A stretch of DNA of 64,000 bases from Alphaproteobacteria bacterium (GTDB lineage Bacteria > Pseudomonadota > Alphaproteobacteria > Rhizobiales > Xanthobacteraceae). Shown here one piece after another: positions 32,591 through 42,400 of this stretch. How positions within the stretch are numbered: the first letter of the stretch is position 1; each line of letters opens with the position of its first letter. A program made the translations under genes and the position numbers. The notes under the pieces are model-generated. The model searched no databases. It saw nothing but the letters and a program-made list of their open reading frames with translations, and was not told the DNA's origin. The DNA lies in contig JBBCGH010000001.1 in the NCBI GenBank assembly GCA_037200445.1, forward strand, positions 5,081,162-5,145,161, read 5' to 3'.

Positions 32591-35500
32591 CTATCCCGTT
32601 GCTGCTATCGCCTTCGCTTCACGCTCTTCGCGGACGCTGAACCACGTGACGTAGATCGTCGGCAGGAAAACCAGCGTCAGCAGGGTGCCGACCAGAAGCC
32701 CGCCCATGATTGCGAAGGCCATCGGCCCCCAGAAGACCGTTGGGGCGATCGGAATCATGCCGAGGACCGTCGATATGGCGGTCAGCATGATTGGCCGGAA
32801 TCGTGCGCTGCTCGCGTCGATCGCAGCTTCGCGCACGTTCTTGCCGGCGAGTCTTTCCGCATCGATCTGGCCGATCAGGATCACGGCATTCTTGGTGATC
32901 ATGCCGAGCAATGCCAGAACACCGAGAATGGCGACAAATCCCAGAGGTTGCTGAAACAAAAGCAGTGCCGCAACGACGCCGATCAAGCCGAGCGGCGCAA
33001 CACTGAGCACAAGAAGCAGACGCTGAAAGCTGCCCAGCTGCACGACGAGTACGGTCAGCATGATGAGGATCATCACCGGCACGACCGCCACCACCGACGC
33101 CTGAGATTTCTGACTCTCCTCGACGGTACCGCCCGTCACGATCCGGTAGGGCGGCGGCAGGCTCTTGGCGAGGTCCGCGATGCCGGGCGCGAGCGCGGTC
33201 ACCACCGTTTCCGGCAAGGCCCCCGGCGCCACATCGGCCTGCACGGTAAGCGTGGGAACGCGGTCACGCCGCCACACCAGCGGATACTCCTGCTGATACT
33301 CGAAAGATGCGAACTGGCTAAGCGCGACGGTCCGCCCGTTCGGAAGCGGCACCTGGATGGTCCGCAGATTGTCGAGCGACACGCGCTGCTCGTCGGTCGC
33401 GCGCACGACGACGTCGATCAAATAGATGTCGTCGCGAACCTGCGTGATCGCAAGGCCCGACGTCACGGTATTCATCACGCTCGCAATGGCCTGTGTCGAG
33501 AGGCCGAGCAGCCGGGCTTCGTCCTGGTCGACCCGAATGCGGACCTGCCGCGCCGGCTCGATCCATTCGAAATGAACCATCTTGGCTTGCGGGGTGGCCG
33601 ACACGACCTTGGCGAGCTGGAAGGCGATGTCGCGGACCTGACCGATGTCGGGACCGCTCACGCGATACTGCAACGGCCAGCCAACGGGCGGACCAAGCTC
33701 CAGCGGATACACCCGGCCGACGACGTTGGGAAACTGCTCAGCCAGTGCTTTCTCGAGCTTCGCCTGGAGACGGTTTCGCGCCGCCACGTCCTTGGCCACG
33801 ACCACTGCCTGCGAGAAGAACGGGTTGGGCAACTGCACGTTCAGCGGAAGATAGAACCGGATGGCGCCGCGCCCCACATAGGTGCTCCAGCGTTCGACAT
33901 CCGGATCGTTGCGCAAGAGCGCATCGAAACGCTCCGCCGCAGTTTCGCTCGCGTAGATCGACGCATTCTGCGGCAAGGTCAGGTCGACAAGCAGCTCGGG
34001 ACGATCGGAGGAGGGAAAAAACTGCCGCGGAATCAGCGGCAGCGCGAGAATTGAGAGAACGAACAGACCGAGCGTCAACGCGATCGTTATCCATTTCATC
34101 CTGATCGCGAACGACAGGAAGCCGCGGTACCACCGGAATATCCGGCCTTGATCCGCCGACTGCGCCTTTGCGGGGGGGTTGAGAATGGCAACCCCGAGCA
34201 GCGGCGCAAAGATGACGGCGACGAACCACGAGACCACGAGCGCGATGCCGACGACGGCGAAGAGCGTGAACGTGTATTCGCCGGCGGAACTTGCCGCAAA
34301 GCCGACCGGAACGAAGCCTGCGATCGTCACCAGCGTGCCGGAGAGCATCGCGAACGCATAGGTGCGAAATGCGAACGCCCCGGCCTCGGCCTTGCTGTCG
34401 CCCTGGGCAAGGCGCGTGAGCATCGCATCGGTGGTCGTCATCGCGTCATCGACCAGCAGTGCGAGCGCGATGATCAGCGCGCCAAGCGATATGCGCTGCA
34501 TGTCGATGCTCGCCATCTGCATGATCGAGAAGACGAAGACGAGTGTCAGCGGGATCGCGAGAGCGATGACCAGGCCCGGCCGGACGCCCAGGCTGATGAA
34601 ACTCACCACGAGTATGATGGCGATGGCCTGCCAGAGTGACGTCATGAACTCGCCGATTGCCGTCTTGACCGTGACGGCCTGGTCGGCCACGAGCTTCGGC
34701 TCGATGCCAATGGGCAGGTTGGCGGTTATCTCCTTCAATGCGCGCTCGAGATTCCTGCCCAAGGCGAGAATGTCGCCGCCGTCGCGCATGGCGATCGCCA
34801 AGCCGATCGCGGGCTCGCCGCTGACGCGGAAAAGCGGCTGCGGGGGATCCGCGTAGGCGCGCCGAACCTGCGCGATATCGCTGAGGCGCAAGATGCGTCC
34901 GCCGACCACGAAATTGACATTCCGGACGTCCTGCTCGGATTCGAATGCTCCCGATACGCGCAGCGATAGCCTTTCGTTTCCCGTATGGATGATTCCGGCA
35001 GGGCGGACGATATTCTGGGTCTGCAACGCGGCGATCAGTGCGGAGCGATCGATGCCGAGGCTGGCGAGCTCCTGCATCGAAAACTCGACAAATATCCTTT
35101 CGTCCTGGGCACCGAGGATCTCGATCTTCGAAACGTCCGGCACCTGAAGCAGCCGCGAGCGGATATCCTCGACGTGATCGCGCAGGTCGCGGTGCGTAAA
35201 ACCGTCGGTCGTGAAACCGAAGATTATCCCGAAGGTGTCTCCGAAATCGTCGTTAAATCCAGGCCCGACAATTCCGGCGGGGAGTGAAGAGCGTATGTCG
35301 CCAATATTCGTGCGCACACGATCCCAGATAACCGGAACTTCACGTGCGGTCGTGTTGCCTTGCAAATTTACGAATATTGTCGTGACGCCCGCGGTCGTGA
35401 AGCTTCGCAGGAAGTCGAGCTTTGGGGTCTCCTGCAGCTTGCGTTCCAGGCGTTCGGTGACTTGCTTGAGGGTTTCCTCGATGGAGGCGCCCGGCCACGC

Positions 35501-35656
35501 AGCCTGCACGACCATTGTCTTGATGACGAAGGTCGGATCCTCGGCGCGCCCCAGACGAAAATACGAAAAGACGCCCGCGATGATACCGACGAGCATGAAA
35601 TAGACGACGATCGAGCGGTTATTAAGCGCCCAGCCGGACAGATTGAATCCGGTCAT
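32591..35656 (-). CDS. RND efflux transporter, inner-membrane subunit (second system)
   Basis: 1021 aa. It has the RND architecture with two large periplasmic loops and 12 helices. The first porter segment reads LGRAEDPTFVIKTMVVQAAW. The TM4 proton site is LIIALALLVDDAMTTTDAML, keeping the two aspartates near residue 405. It differs strongly from the pump at 10221-13352, belonging to the group beginning with FNLSGWALNNRSIVVYFMLV seen in many proteobacteria. Substrate unknown. The start overlaps the adaptor gene by 4 bp, and no outer-membrane channel is encoded nearby. Confidence 0.92.
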   Translation of the reverse strand: MTGFNLSGWALNNRSIVVYFMLVGIIAGVFSYFRLGRAEDPTFVIKTMVVQAAWPGASIEETLKQVTERLERKLQETPKLDFLRSFTTAGVTTIFVNLQGNTTAREVPVIWDRVRTNIGDIRSSLPAGIVGPGFNDDFGDTFGIIFGFTTDGFTHRDLRDHVEDIRSRLLQVPDVSKIEILGAQDERIFVEFSMQELASLGIDRSALIAALQTQNIVRPAGIIHTGNERLSLRVSGAFESEQDVRNVNFVVGGRILRLSDIAQVRRAYADPPQPLFRVSGEPAIGLAIAMRDGGDILALGRNLERALKEITANLPIGIEPKLVADQAVTVKTAIGEFMTSLWQAIAIILVVSFISLGVRPGLVIALAIPLTLVFVFSIMQMASIDMQRISLGALIIALALLVDDAMTTTDAMLTRLAQGDSKAEAGAFAFRTYAFAMLSGTLVTIAGFVPVGFAASSAGEYTFTLFAVVGIALVVSWFVAVIFAPLLGVAILNPPAKAQSADQGRIFRWYRGFLSFAIRMKWITIALTLGLFVLSILALPLIPRQFFPSSDRPELLVDLTLPQNASIYASETAAERFDALLRNDPDVERWSTYVGRGAIRFYLPLNVQLPNPFFSQAVVVAKDVAARNRLQAKLEKALAEQFPNVVGRVYPLELGPPVGWPLQYRVSGPDIGQVRDIAFQLAKVVSATPQAKMVHFEWIEPARQVRIRVDQDEARLLGLSTQAIASVMNTVTSGLAITQVRDDIYLIDVVVRATDEQRVSLDNLRTIQVPLPNGRTVALSQFASFEYQQEYPLVWRRDRVPTLTVQADVAPGALPETVVTALAPGIADLAKSLPPPYRIVTGGTVEESQKSQASVVAVVPVMILIMLTVLVVQLGSFQRLLLVLSVAPLGLIGVVAALLLFQQPLGFVAILGVLALLGMITKNAVILIGQIDAERLAGKNVREAAIDASSARFRPIMLTAISTVLGMIPIAPTVFWGPMAFAIMGGLLVGTLLTLVFLPTIYVTWFSVREEREAKAIAATG

Positions 35657-36756
35657 TTTTCGAGCCCGATGAGCCGGACTTTCTGGCCGGGATGAAGCGC
35701 TTGAACGCCTGCCGTGACGACAATCTCTCCGCTGTCGAGCCCCTGCGAGATGACGACGCTGGCCTGATCAAATCTCGCGACATCGACGCTGCGGATCGCC
35801 ACCGTGCGCTGGGGCGCATCGACAACCCATACCGCCGGCGTTCCGTTGTGCTTGGTCAAGGCCGAGGCGGGCAGCTCGATCATCGAGACTGCCTCGGTCT
35901 CCATCCGGCCGTTCACGGTCGCACCGAGGCGCATGGCGGCCGGCGGGTCGGTCAGTCCGACTTTCACTTCGAATGTCCGGGTCACCGGGTCGGCCTGCGG
36001 CGCAACCGTCCGCACCCGGCCAATAGCCGTGACCCGCGGGTCGTCGGTCAGCGACACTGAGATTTGGGGGTTTTGGGGCGCGGAGCGGAGCAACTGTGCG
36101 GGCACGTCGAATACCGCGTCACGTCCGTCCTTGCGGGCGACCCTCACGATCATCTGACCGGCCTGTACGACCTCTCCGGCACTCGGCCCCAATGTCGTCA
36201 CGACTCCTGGCGAGTCCGCGATGATTTCCGTGAAGCTGACGAGGTCGTGGGCCGTCTTCAACTGGGCTTCCGCCGCCTCGACCTGGGACTGCGCGGTTCG
36301 AAGGCCTTTTTCCGCCTGATCGTAATTGGCGCGCGTCGTCCAGCCCTGCCCCAGAAGCGTTTCCTTCCGCTCGTGGTGATTGCGCGCCTGCGTCAGCTGG
36401 GCCTGAGCGGCCGCGAGGCTGGCCTGGGCTGCCCGTAACGAATTCATTTCATTCTGGGATTCGAGACGAGCGATCAACTGTCCTGCTTTGACCGGATCGC
36501 CCACCTTGAGATCGCTTTGGAGAATGCGTCCTCCGATACGAAACGACAGCCCAACCTCATCTTCGGCTTCGATCCGGCCGGTCATTGTGATGGGGACGCC
36601 TGCCTCGCGCCGCTCGGCCGTCACGGTCCGCACCGGCCGGGCCTCAGGCGCTGACGTCTCGGTTTGCTGCGAGCAGTCTGCAAGAAGACTGGCCAGAAGT
36701 GCCAACAGTGGGGCGACGCACCAGGTGGAAACCACGCGCCGACTGCAGCTGGACAT
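35653..36756 (-). CDS. RND efflux adaptor lipoprotein (second system)
   Basis: 367 aa. The N-terminus has a lipobox, LLADC with Cys28, so it is a lipid-anchored periplasmic adaptor. FRIGGRILQSDLKVGDPVKA is the first lipoyl half; the coiled-coil hairpin is Gln/Ala-rich (AAQASLAAAQAQLTQARN); the second lipoyl half is DSPGVVTTLGPSAGEVVQAG. It joins the RND pump encoded by the overlapping downstream gene to an outer-membrane channel. It is divergent from the Mrp operon across 226 bp. Confidence 0.9.
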   Translation of the reverse strand: MSSCSRRVVSTWCVAPLLALLASLLADCSQQTETSAPEARPVRTVTAERREAGVPITMTGRIEAEDEVGLSFRIGGRILQSDLKVGDPVKAGQLIARLESQNEMNSLRAAQASLAAAQAQLTQARNHHERKETLLGQGWTTRANYDQAEKGLRTAQSQVEAAEAQLKTAHDLVSFTEIIADSPGVVTTLGPSAGEVVQAGQMIVRVARKDGRDAVFDVPAQLLRSAPQNPQISVSLTDDPRVTAIGRVRTVAPQADPVTRTFEVKVGLTDPPAAMRLGATVNGRMETEAVSMIELPASALTKHNGTPAVWVVDAPQRTVAIRSVDVARFDQASVVISQGLDSGEIVVTAGVQALHPGQKVRLIGLEK

Positions 36757-36982
36757 GGCTCGGCACCTCGCTTTGCAGGGCAGATGGTAACTTACCCAAC
36801 CCGCCGCGTAACGCGGGTGCAGAGTGCCAGGACTATCAATCGATTTGGTACACCGGCGCGCGACTTGCCAGCAAAGGGATCATTGCGACAGGATTCATAT
36901 CGCACGCAGGCCCAATTCTCGAAGCCCGAAGATACGCTTCGGCCAAGATTCCTTCGCAACCGGCAACAGTGAAGGCTTCGCC

Positions 36983-37507
36983 ATGGACCGACCATCCGCG
37001 ATCGGCGAGTTGCGGGCATCGAGCGGATTGGTCTCGCTCTGGGTTGTGTTGATATTCATTTGGATCGCTTCAAATTCGTCGTTCGCGGTCGAACCCGTCA
37101 TCACCGGTGCCGTGATCGCCGGAGTGCTCGCGTACACCTTCGGCTCGGGGAGCGGCGTCTGGGAAAGCATCAGGCCTTCGCCTGCGCGCCTCTACCATTT
37201 CATCCGGTACACCGGCAGCTTCGCCGTCGAGCTCGTCCGCGCAAACATCACCATGCTGCGGTACGTCTATTCGCCGCGTATCGACATTGCGCCGGGCATT
37301 GTTGAGATCAAGACCAGGCTGAAATCGCCGATCGGGCGCCTGGCGCTTGCCAATTCGATCGCGCTCACGCCCGGCTCGCTCGTCATCGATATCAAGGGCG
37401 ACACCCTTCTCATCCACTGGCTCGACGTGAAGACCGCCGCCCCGGACGAGGCGGCCGCGACGATCGCCGGCCCGTTCGAGGAACATCTGGAGAAGGCCTT
37501 TGGCTAG
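36983..37507 (+). CDS. mnhE: Mrp-type cation/proton antiporter subunit E
   Basis: 174 aa from MDRPSAIGEL; the upstream in-frame extension lacks similarity. Two N-terminal membrane helices are followed by a cytoplasmic domain with VLRANITMLRYVYSPRID-type sequence and LANSIALTPGSLVIDIKGDT, the MnhE signature. Subunit E is part of the small-subunit module of the multisubunit Na+/H+ antiporter. First gene of a seven-gene operon. Confidence 0.9.
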   Translation: MDRPSAIGELRASSGLVSLWVVLIFIWIASNSSFAVEPVITGAVIAGVLAYTFGSGSGVWESIRPSPARLYHFIRYTGSFAVELVRANITMLRYVYSPRIDIAPGIVEIKTRLKSPIGRLALANSIALTPGSLVIDIKGDTLLIHWLDVKTAAPDEAAATIAGPFEEHLEKAFG

Positions 37508-37760
37508 CATCATCCTGCTTGTCGCGGCGGCTCTTGTTCTTCTCGGCATCGCGTTCGCGGTGATCCGGCTGGCCCTCGGTCAAACCGTCATCGACCGTAT
37601 CGCAGCGGTCGACATGCTGACCGTCATTTCGATCTCCATCATCGCGCTCTACGCCCACGTGGCGGATCGCTTCATTTATCTCGATGTGGCGCTGGTCTAC
37701 GGCGTGCTGAGCTTTCTTGGCGTCATGGCGGTCGCCCGATATCTCGAACGGGGGCTGTGA
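37500..37760 (+). CDS. mnhF: Mrp-type antiporter subunit F
   Basis: 86 aa starting at a TTG that lies a few bases after GGAGAAGG and overlaps the end of mnhE by 8 bp. Three membrane helices; VIRLALGQTVIDRIAAVDML and the C-terminal VLSFLGVMAVARYLER are the MnhF pattern. The TTG start and overlap suggest translational coupling to mnhE. Confidence 0.88.
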   Translation: MASIILLVAAALVLLGIAFAVIRLALGQTVIDRIAAVDMLTVISISIIALYAHVADRFIYLDVALVYGVLSFLGVMAVARYLERGL

Positions 37761-37765
37761 CGCAC

Positions 37766-38008
37766 ATGATCGAGCTTCTGGTCCTGCTTCTGTGCGGCAG
37801 CATCATCGTCAGCGCAATCCTCGCCATTTGTCTGAGCGGTCTCATTCCAGCGATGGTGAGCGCCGGGCTTGCAAGCCTGTTCGCAGCCGTCTGTTACGTG
37901 CTGCTCGCGGCACCCGATGTGGCGATGACCGAGGCATCGATTGGATCAGGCCTATCGACGGTGATCTTCCTATACGCCATTCGCAGGACGCGGACTGCGG
38001 CGGAGTAG
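37766..38008 (+). CDS. MbhD/DUF4040-like subunit of the antiporter
   Basis: 80 aa from the ATG at 37766 (a GTG at 37757 would overlap the mnhF stop). Three helices. LLAAPDVAMTEASIGSGLST is the hallmark of the MbhD-type region, which in many bacteria forms part of the long MnhA chain and in archaeal Mbh/Mrp operons is a separate gene. The acidic residues in that motif belong to the NuoJ-like segment. Its presence as a separate gene marks this operon as Mbh-like. Confidence 0.8.
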   Translation: MIELLVLLLCGSIIVSAILAICLSGLIPAMVSAGLASLFAAVCYVLLAAPDVAMTEASIGSGLSTVIFLYAIRRTRTAAE

Positions 38009-38011
38009 TGC

Positions 38012-38350
38012 ATGGCCGAGATCCTCGGAAGCATCATCGTGCTGGTCGGCGCATTTTTCCTGTTCTCCGCCGGGCTCGGCATGTTGCGCATGCCGGACGC
38101 GTATACGCGCATCCAGGCGGGAACGAAGGCTTCGACGCTGGGCAACTTGCTCGTGCTGGGCGGGCTTGCCGTCTATCACCCCGGATGGGGCCTGAAGCTC
38201 GTCATCATCGTCTACTTCGTCCTCACGACCAACCCGATTTCATCGCACGCGCTGGCGCGGGCGGCTCATACGATCCGCATACCGATGATGAACGGCACCG
38301 CGAGCAACGCATCGCGCGGTGCCGGGTCTACGAGTCCGGTCCGTTCATGA
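38012..38350 (+). CDS. mnhG: Mrp-type antiporter subunit G
   Basis: 112 aa. FFLFSAGLGMLRMPDAYTRI followed by QAGTKASTLG is the MnhG signature, with three helices and VLTTNPISSHALARAAH near the end. The last 25 residues are a polar tail. GGAG lies 6-7 bp upstream, and the stop overlaps the next start (ATGA). In archaeal Mbh order the G-like subunit precedes the D-like one; here they are swapped. Confidence 0.88.
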   Translation: MAEILGSIIVLVGAFFLFSAGLGMLRMPDAYTRIQAGTKASTLGNLLVLGGLAVYHPGWGLKLVIIVYFVLTTNPISSHALARAAHTIRIPMMNGTASNASRGAGSTSPVRS

Positions 38351-39048
38351 TCCGCCCCGCAGCGAATGCATTGGCCGTGGCGTTGCTCGGCGTCGTGCTG
38401 GCGGGCCTCGTGGCCGGACACAGCGAGCCGGAAACGTTGCGATCGCTGGCGAAGACCTACATCACGATGGCGCCGCAAGAACTTGCTACGCCCAACGTCG
38501 TTACCGCGATCCTGCTGAACTATCGCGCATTCGACACGCTCGGGGAGGTGGCCGTGCTGTTCATGGTGGCCGCCGGTATCGGTCTCGTCCTGGGCGGCCG
38601 AGGAGAACCGCGCGATGCGCTTCCGGCACGAGAGCCGGAGCCGACCGTTGCATCGAGCGAGATCGTACGCAGCGGCGCCGCGCTGCTGTTTCCGCTGATC
38701 TCGATATTTGCCGCCTACATCATCATGAACGGTCACCTGTCGGCCGGAGGCGGCTTCCAGGGCGGCGCCGTATTGGCGTCCGGCGTCATGCTGCTGTTGC
38801 TGGCGCGGCCCGGTTATCCGCTCGATGTCGGCTTCCTCAGCACAACGGAATCCCTCGCCGGCGTCCTGCTCGTCGTCACCGGACTTGCGGGCTTGATCTT
38901 CGCGGGCGGCTTCCTCGACAGCCGCGTCCTTCCGCTCGGCCAATTCGGTTCGTTCTTCAGCGCCGGCGCGATACCCGTGCTCTCGGTCCTGCTGGGTATC
39001 AAAGTCGGCTGCGAGCTCAGTGTGATCATCGATCAATTCCGGCGCTGA
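38347..39048 (+). CDS. mnhB: MbhE-MnhB fusion subunit of the antiporter
   Basis: 233 aa. The first 90 residues contain NYRAFDTLGEVAVLFMVAAG, the MbhE motif that normally ends MnhA in bacteria. After a linker (residues 95-110) comes the MnhB domain with PLISIFAAYIIMNGHLSAGG and GFQGGAVLASGVML. Thus the C-terminal piece of MnhA is joined to MnhB, consistent with an operon that lacks a standard MnhA. The start overlaps mnhG by 4 bp. Confidence 0.87.
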   Translation: MIRPAANALAVALLGVVLAGLVAGHSEPETLRSLAKTYITMAPQELATPNVVTAILLNYRAFDTLGEVAVLFMVAAGIGLVLGGRGEPRDALPAREPEPTVASSEIVRSGAALLFPLISIFAAYIIMNGHLSAGGGFQGGAVLASGVMLLLLARPGYPLDVGFLSTTESLAGVLLVVTGLAGLIFAGGFLDSRVLPLGQFGSFFSAGAIPVLSVLLGIKVGCELSVIIDQFRR

Positions 39049-39055
39049 AGTCCGG

Positions 39056-39445
39056 ATGCTTGGCGGAGTGCCAGTGTTCAACATTCCGATTTCGAGCGTC
39101 GTCATAGCGACGGGATTCATCCTGATCCTGATCGGGATCTGGGGCTTGCTCACTCATCGCAATATCTTCCGGATCGTCGTCGGGTTTTCGGTGATGGGGA
39201 CCGGGACCCACCTTGTCATCGTGGCGATCGGCTACGTGGCAAACGGGACGGCGCCGATCATCGACCGAGGCTTGAGCATCTCCGACGCGCCTGCGCGCGC
39301 GGTCGATCCGATACCGTCGGCGCTGGTCGTCACCGCGATCGTCATCGGGCTCGCCGTCACGGCGGTCATGCTCGCTTACGCGGTGCGGCTCCATGAGTCG
39401 AAGAGGTCGCTATCGATCGATTCCTTCGAGGAGTCGAAATGGTAG
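39056..39445 (+). CDS. mnhC: Mrp-type antiporter subunit C (NuoK-like)
   Basis: 129 aa, three helices. GIWGLLTHRNIFRIVVGFSV is the NuoK/MnhC hallmark, followed by DPIPSALVVTAIVIGLAVTA with the conserved proline/alanine motif. It is homologous to complex I subunit NuoK. Its 3' end overlaps the next gene by 7 bp. Confidence 0.9.
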   Translation: MLGGVPVFNIPISSVVIATGFILILIGIWGLLTHRNIFRIVVGFSVMGTGTHLVIVAIGYVANGTAPIIDRGLSISDAPARAVDPIPSALVVTAIVIGLAVTAVMLAYAVRLHESKRSLSIDSFEESKW

Positions 39446-42400
39446 CAGGCCTGCTGCATCCGCTGAACATCTTCATCATCGGGCTCGGCGGCGGGTTTCT
39501 GGTTCCGTTGGTGTACCGCTTGGGACAGGCGTGGCTCGCAGCCGTGTTCGTGGCCGCGCTCGCCTGCATGACGCTGATCTCGGGCGTTTGCCTCTTCAAC
39601 CTGGCACGTGGCGCCGCACCGGTCGAAATCCTGACGGCGGGCGGCGTGCCCCCCTTCTCCATCAATCTGCGCGTGGGCCTCACGGAGAGCGTCTTTGCGT
39701 TTGCCGTCAACCTGATCGCGCTGCTCGGCGCAGCCTATTTCGTGCGCGCGAAGTACGCGGCCATCCTGCTCTATCTCATCCTGGTGATGGGCATCCAGGG
39801 CATGGTGATGACGCGCGACCTTTTCAATCTTTTTGTGTTTCTCGAGATCGTTTCGATCGCGACATACGGGCTTCTCGCACTGCGCGACACGCCCGCGGCG
39901 CTGTCCGCGACCTTCAAATACCTGATGGCGACCGTACTCGCCTCGACGTTTTTCCTGCTTGGCACAGGATTGCTGTACTCGGCGACCGGGATGCTCAACA
40001 TCGACGACATCATCGCCATGAAGGACACGATCGCCGGTCCGATCGGACCTGCCGCGCTGATGTTCCTGCTGGGATGCCTGCTGATCGAGTTGAAACCGTT
40101 TCCTGCCAACGGCTGGGGGCTCGATGTCTATGAGACGGCACAGAGCGGCGTTGCGGCGCTGATCGCAGTCGGTGTCACGGCCGGCGTGTTCTTTGCCCTG
40201 GTGAAGCTGCTGCCGCTGTTCGGCGAACACTTGGCCGTCGTTGCCGCGCTGGGGGCGGTGACGTTTGTAGCGTCCAATCTGATCGGATTGCGGCAGGACA
40301 ATGCGCCGCGCCTGCTCGGCTATTCGTCAATCGGCCAGATGGGCCTTTTGACGATGACGCTCGCGCTGTTGCGGCAGGACGACATGGCGGCGCAACTGAT
40401 TATTGCCGGCCTGTTCATCAATCATCTCCTGGCGAAAGCTGGGCTGTTTTGGCTTGCCGGTCATGTGGGGGCAGACCGTCTGAGAGATTGGTCAACTGTC
40501 CTCGGTCGCCCAATTGTTGTTTTGACATTCGGGATACTTCTCGCCGCCATCGCGGGATTCCCGCCGTTTCCGGGATTCTGGGCGAAATGGCATCTGGTCT
40601 TCGAGCTCGCCGCGAGCGAGCGGTACATCTGGATAGCCATCGTGTTGCTTGGATCGCTCCTGGAAGCAGCCTACCTCTTCGGCTGGCTCGGCCGGTTGCT
40701 TCGTGATGCGGATGAAGCAGCTCAAGCGACGCGAAACCGGAACGACGCAGATTTGCTGCCCGTCTTCGGCGCGGCGTTCTTCCTTGTCGTGACCGGTCTC
40801 GCAGGCGCCATCATTGCCGGTTTGTCGGCATTCTGGGTGTTCGTCCCGCTCTTCACCGGTTTCGCCATATTCCTGCTCGACGGGTTGCCGGGCCGCACCA
40901 AGGCGCTGCTGGTCATCGCCGCCACGCTGCTCGGCGGACTATGGCTGGTCCACGACCAATCGGGAGTCAGGTATCTTTTCGCGGTCCTCCTCTACAGCGG
41001 CGGGGCCGTGCTTTCGGTCGCATGCCTTTATCGCAGCGACCAGCGGCCGGGCTTCCACGCGCTTCTTGCCGTGTTGCTTCTTTCGCTGCCGGCGCTGCCG
41101 CGCGCCTCCACCAGCCTGGAGTTCTTCTTCATCTGGGAGACCATCACGCTTTCGTCGTATTTCCTGGTCGTGCGCCGTCGCGAGTCCGCCGCGGATGCAT
41201 TTCCCTATTTGCTGTTTTCGCTGGTCGCTGCGTTTTTCCTGCTGGTCGGGTTCGCAATGGCGCACGCCGTCACCGGCACCTCGTCACTGACCGCATTGCG
41301 GATATCCGGCCCGGGCAGCAGCGCGATCTTTGTGTTTCTCGCGATCGGATTCCTCATCAAGGCCGGCGCGATCGGGGTCCACGTCTGGCTGCCTGGCGTC
41401 TACACGCACGCGGACGATGACCTGTCCGCGATCCTGTCCGCCCTCGTCAGCAAGGTGGCGATGTTCGGCTTGCTGATCGGCACCTATGTGGCCGTGCGCT
41501 CGGAGATGACGCTCCCGCTTGCCTATGTGCTGGGCTGGATCGGCGCGCTCACCACGCTGGCGGGCGCAATGATGGCGGTCCGCCAGGACGATGTGAAGCG
41601 CATGCTGGCTTATTCGAGCATGAGTCAGCTCGGCTACATCGTCACCGCAATTGCCTTGTTGAGTCACCTCGGTTGGGTCACGGCATTGTATCTGGTCGCG
41701 AACCACATGATGGTGAAGGGCATCCTGTTCCTCACCATCGCGGCCGTCATCCTTCGGGTCGGACGGGGCATGTTCGTCGATCTGCGCGGAATAGCCTGGA
41801 GCATGCCCTATACATTCGGGGCCGCGGCGGTGGCGATCGTCTCGATGTCGGGCTTGCCACCGCTTGCGGGATTTGGCGCCAAGTGGCTGCTGCTCAGCGC
41901 ATTGATGGAAAAGGGCTGGTACGGGCAGCTCGCGGTCGGTGTGCTGGCGACCTTCGTGGGCTTTCTCTACATGGCGCGCTTCATCCTCACCGCCTTCCTT
42001 CCTCGACCGGCGGTCCGGCAGCGCGGCATGGACGCGCCCGCGCCAATCCTGGTCACACAATATTTGATGATCGCGGGAATTCTGGTCGTCTCGTTCTACC
42101 CGAAGCTGCTGATCAATCAGGTTTCGGCAGCGATCGATCCCTATTTCGCGTCAACTCTTGTCTGGGAAGGAATGTCGCTGGAGTTGATCTATGGCCACTG
42201 GAATCCCGTTCCGGTGATGGCGCTGGCCGTGATCGCGTCAGTGATCCTGTGGACCGTGCTATCGATGCTGCAGCGTACCGGCCGCTTCGACTGGCTCACC
42301 GGGCGGACAGAAGGCGGCGCGAGGGCGTCTGCCTCCGATCTCGTCTTCTATCCCCTCTTCGCGGTTCTGACGCCTCCGATGGTGCACGCGTTCTGGAGCA